Positions 62,112 through 64,000 of a DNA stretch of 64,000 nucleotides are shown here, one piece after another. How positions within the stretch are numbered: the first letter of the stretch is position 1; every line of letters starts with the position of its first letter. The translations under genes and the position numbers were made by a program. The DNA is from Rotaria sp. Silwood1 (Eukaryota; Rotifera; Eurotatoria; Philodinida; Philodinidae), in NCBI GenBank assembly GCA_905250075.1, contig CAJNOP010000010.1, positions 3,291,822-3,355,821 on the forward strand, written 5' to 3'. The notes below the pieces were generated by a model. It had not been told where the DNA came from, did no database searches, and was given only the letters and a program-made list of their open reading frames with translations.

Positions 62112-64000
62112 TCGTTTGTTCAGTTGTTTCTCCTAATGATATATTTATCTTATCTTTTTAAATGATCAAAATTCTGTCATCTTTGTTTGTTTTTTTTTGT
62201 TCCTTTATTTGTCTCATTCCTTTTTTTATGTCTCAGTCAAACTCAATATGATATTAAAATATATATCTGTTCACGTAATAAAATACATTCATCTTCTTTT
62301 TCTTTTGTAGATCTCGAATCAAAGAAAGAGAGATTTTTTGTTGTTGTGAGTAATTATGTATGTGATTGAATAGAATTATTCATGTAGTTTAAACGAATTT
62401 TAACGATAGCGGGTATTGTGTGTATTGATACTTGATAGAAAGTTAGATGAAAAAAGTTTTGTAGACGATGTAGGTTGTTTGATACAAGCTTATTATGAGT
62501 TAAAAAAAATCCAACGATAAAACCCTTTGTTTGTCCTTACTGAAAGTTTAGGAGAGGTCTTTTGAAATTTAAAAGGAATTTTGTGGACTAATGCATAGGG
62601 ATCGATCAGTTCACAGTCAGATCAAATGAGTGTAAGAATTGTTCGTTCGAAAAAAATCAGATCATATCACAACATCTGCTCAGACAGTTCTTCTGATAGA
62701 AACTAATCTGTCCAACAGTTTAGTTGCTGTAACTAAAGTTTTTCATAACCGACAGTGCTGCTTCCAAAACAGAAGAATAGTTTTGTATAATCACAAGTGT
62801 CATGTACAGAAATGGAGCAATAGTTTTTTAAAATCTCTAGTGTGCCTTTCTCAAAATTATTCGAACAACTCGGTTTCAGAAACTTAAGTGTTGAAAAAGA
62901 TTAAAGAATTTTTAAAATAGATCCAAATTAGAATTGAACTAGTCGATCTCTACTGATTGTGTAAAGTTTTGATAGCAGATGTGTGCGATTGAAGATTGGT
63001 CTTTAACATATTTTTATAATACGTCTATTGATTGTAATTATTTTTGCAGTATAATTATTAAAATGCATGGCACTACGAATGAAGAATAAACTAAAAATAG
63101 AGCATTTGAGAAAAATCTGAGAGATTCTTATGGTGAGAGTCATGAAGATTAATAATTTTGGAGAACTGCATGCTTGAACAGCCTAGTTTAAATCAAAATA
63201 GAAATCTAAACATATTTGTTGAACCATGCTCTCTTCATGTAACATTGATGAATTAACTGCATACAGATCAAAGACTCATTTGCTTATGTCATAGTAGATA
63301 ATAACAATAGTGGATAATATCAGAGAAACTCTATTTCGATATTTTTTAAATATATATGTGCGTAATAATATTAATCATAAATGCAAGTATGATGAATAAA
63401 AGTAGATTACTTTCAAAAGGATATATTCCTTTGCTTAGCTGTATTTAAAGCTCTCACATAATGTTGTTTATTTTCAAGCTTGTATAATGATAGTAAAGTT
63501 TACGCGTATGACTCAACTAATCAAATGACAAGTGTAATATTTTTATTATGTAAAATGACTAACCGAACGACTTGACAGTCATCATTATTACTGAATAAAG
63601 TAATATATTCCCATCGTCATTAGCTAATATATATATATATACATTTTGCAAAAGTTATTGGAAATCATACAAAGAAGTCGAATATTATCTTTTTCATAAG
63701 TAATACTCAAGTTTAGGAATTGATATATTTACATATTTCTCATTGTTTGGAAGTTTCCGACATTCGAAATCAATTTTTTAGATATAGCATCATCTGTTTT
63801 CTTATCAATAAGTTCTCTATCATTGTTTTCTCTCGTTTTCATTCTACATAGGGAAGTTTTCTAAAAATCTCATCCAACGATTTCAGTCGTCACCGCCGAT
63901 CAATGTATAAGCTTACATCCCTATCAATAACTGTTTCACGATAGCTTAAAAACTTTTCAGAAGTTATATCTCTAATTTCTCTACCTGAAATTGATGCTTC
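62112..64000. other. Beta adaptin 3' flank and gene-free tail
   Basis: A candidate poly(A) signal (AATAAA) lies at 62277-62282. Beyond it, nothing coding or structured was recognised; an (AT)n tract lies near 63626-63642. The plus-strand frame at 62639-62887 is unremarkable. Confidence 0.45.

Overview
This is a eukaryotic nuclear window: AT-rich DNA, multi-exon genes, many 50-70 nt GT-AG introns, AATAAA poly(A) signals and animal gene families. ALG8, CPLANE2/RSG1, kinesin light chain, VIPAS39/SPE-39 and the AP-1/AP-2 beta adaptin are all present and look intact. Very short introns, a bacterial-type YbaY/YscW domain gene carrying an intron, decayed Tc1/mariner fragments and splice-acceptor AGs just upstream of many start codons suggest a small invertebrate. 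A bdelloid rotifer (Adineta/Rotaria-like) is my best guess, but it is an inference and not proven by the sequence.

Layout. 1-2.8 kb: decayed DNA with a possible retroelement integrase remnant. 2.8-7.9 kb (-): a fast-evolving Asn/Ser/Thr/Gln-rich membrane protein; one long intron holds a dead mariner transposase. 8.6-16.4 kb (+): three tightly packed genes, an unrecognised five-exon gene, ALG8 (13 exons) and CPLANE2 (5 exons), with gaps of only 89 and 36 nt, an operon-like cluster. 16.4-20.7 kb: gene-free, with a decayed coding fragment and a long hairpin. 20.7-22.6 kb (+): an intronless GT61-like type II membrane glycosyltransferase. 22.6-26.5 kb: gene-free, with one GC-rich structured patch. 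26.5-27.1 kb (+): the YbaY/YscW-domain gene. 28.3-30.6 kb (+): kinesin light chain. 31 kb: a second mariner remnant. 32.2-35.1 kb (+): VIPAS39 in 14 exons. 35.2-36.4 kb (-): a tiny one-TM protein and an RPPSA-repeat protein. 39.7-40.8 kb (-): a dead PfkB-family sugar kinase. 42.8-47.5 kb (-): a WAP/antistasin secreted protein followed by an antistasin transmembrane protein, with phase-compatible exons that could also form one long protein. 47.5-55 kb: gene-poor, rich in simple repeats. 55-62.1 kb (+): beta adaptin with two alternative first exons. 62.1-64 kb: nothing seen beyond the 3' flank.

Several genes serve membrane traffic and secretion: ALG8 (N-glycan precursor, ER), the GT61-like enzyme (secretory pathway), beta adaptin (clathrin coats), VIPAS39 (endosome/lysosome), kinesin light chain (cargo transport) and CPLANE2 (cilia). 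This is not a functional cluster; only the unknown-ALG8-CPLANE2 run looks physically coupled. Exon boundaries were built by hand from GT-AG sites, reading phase and remembered family sequences; phases close exactly for all multi-exon models given.
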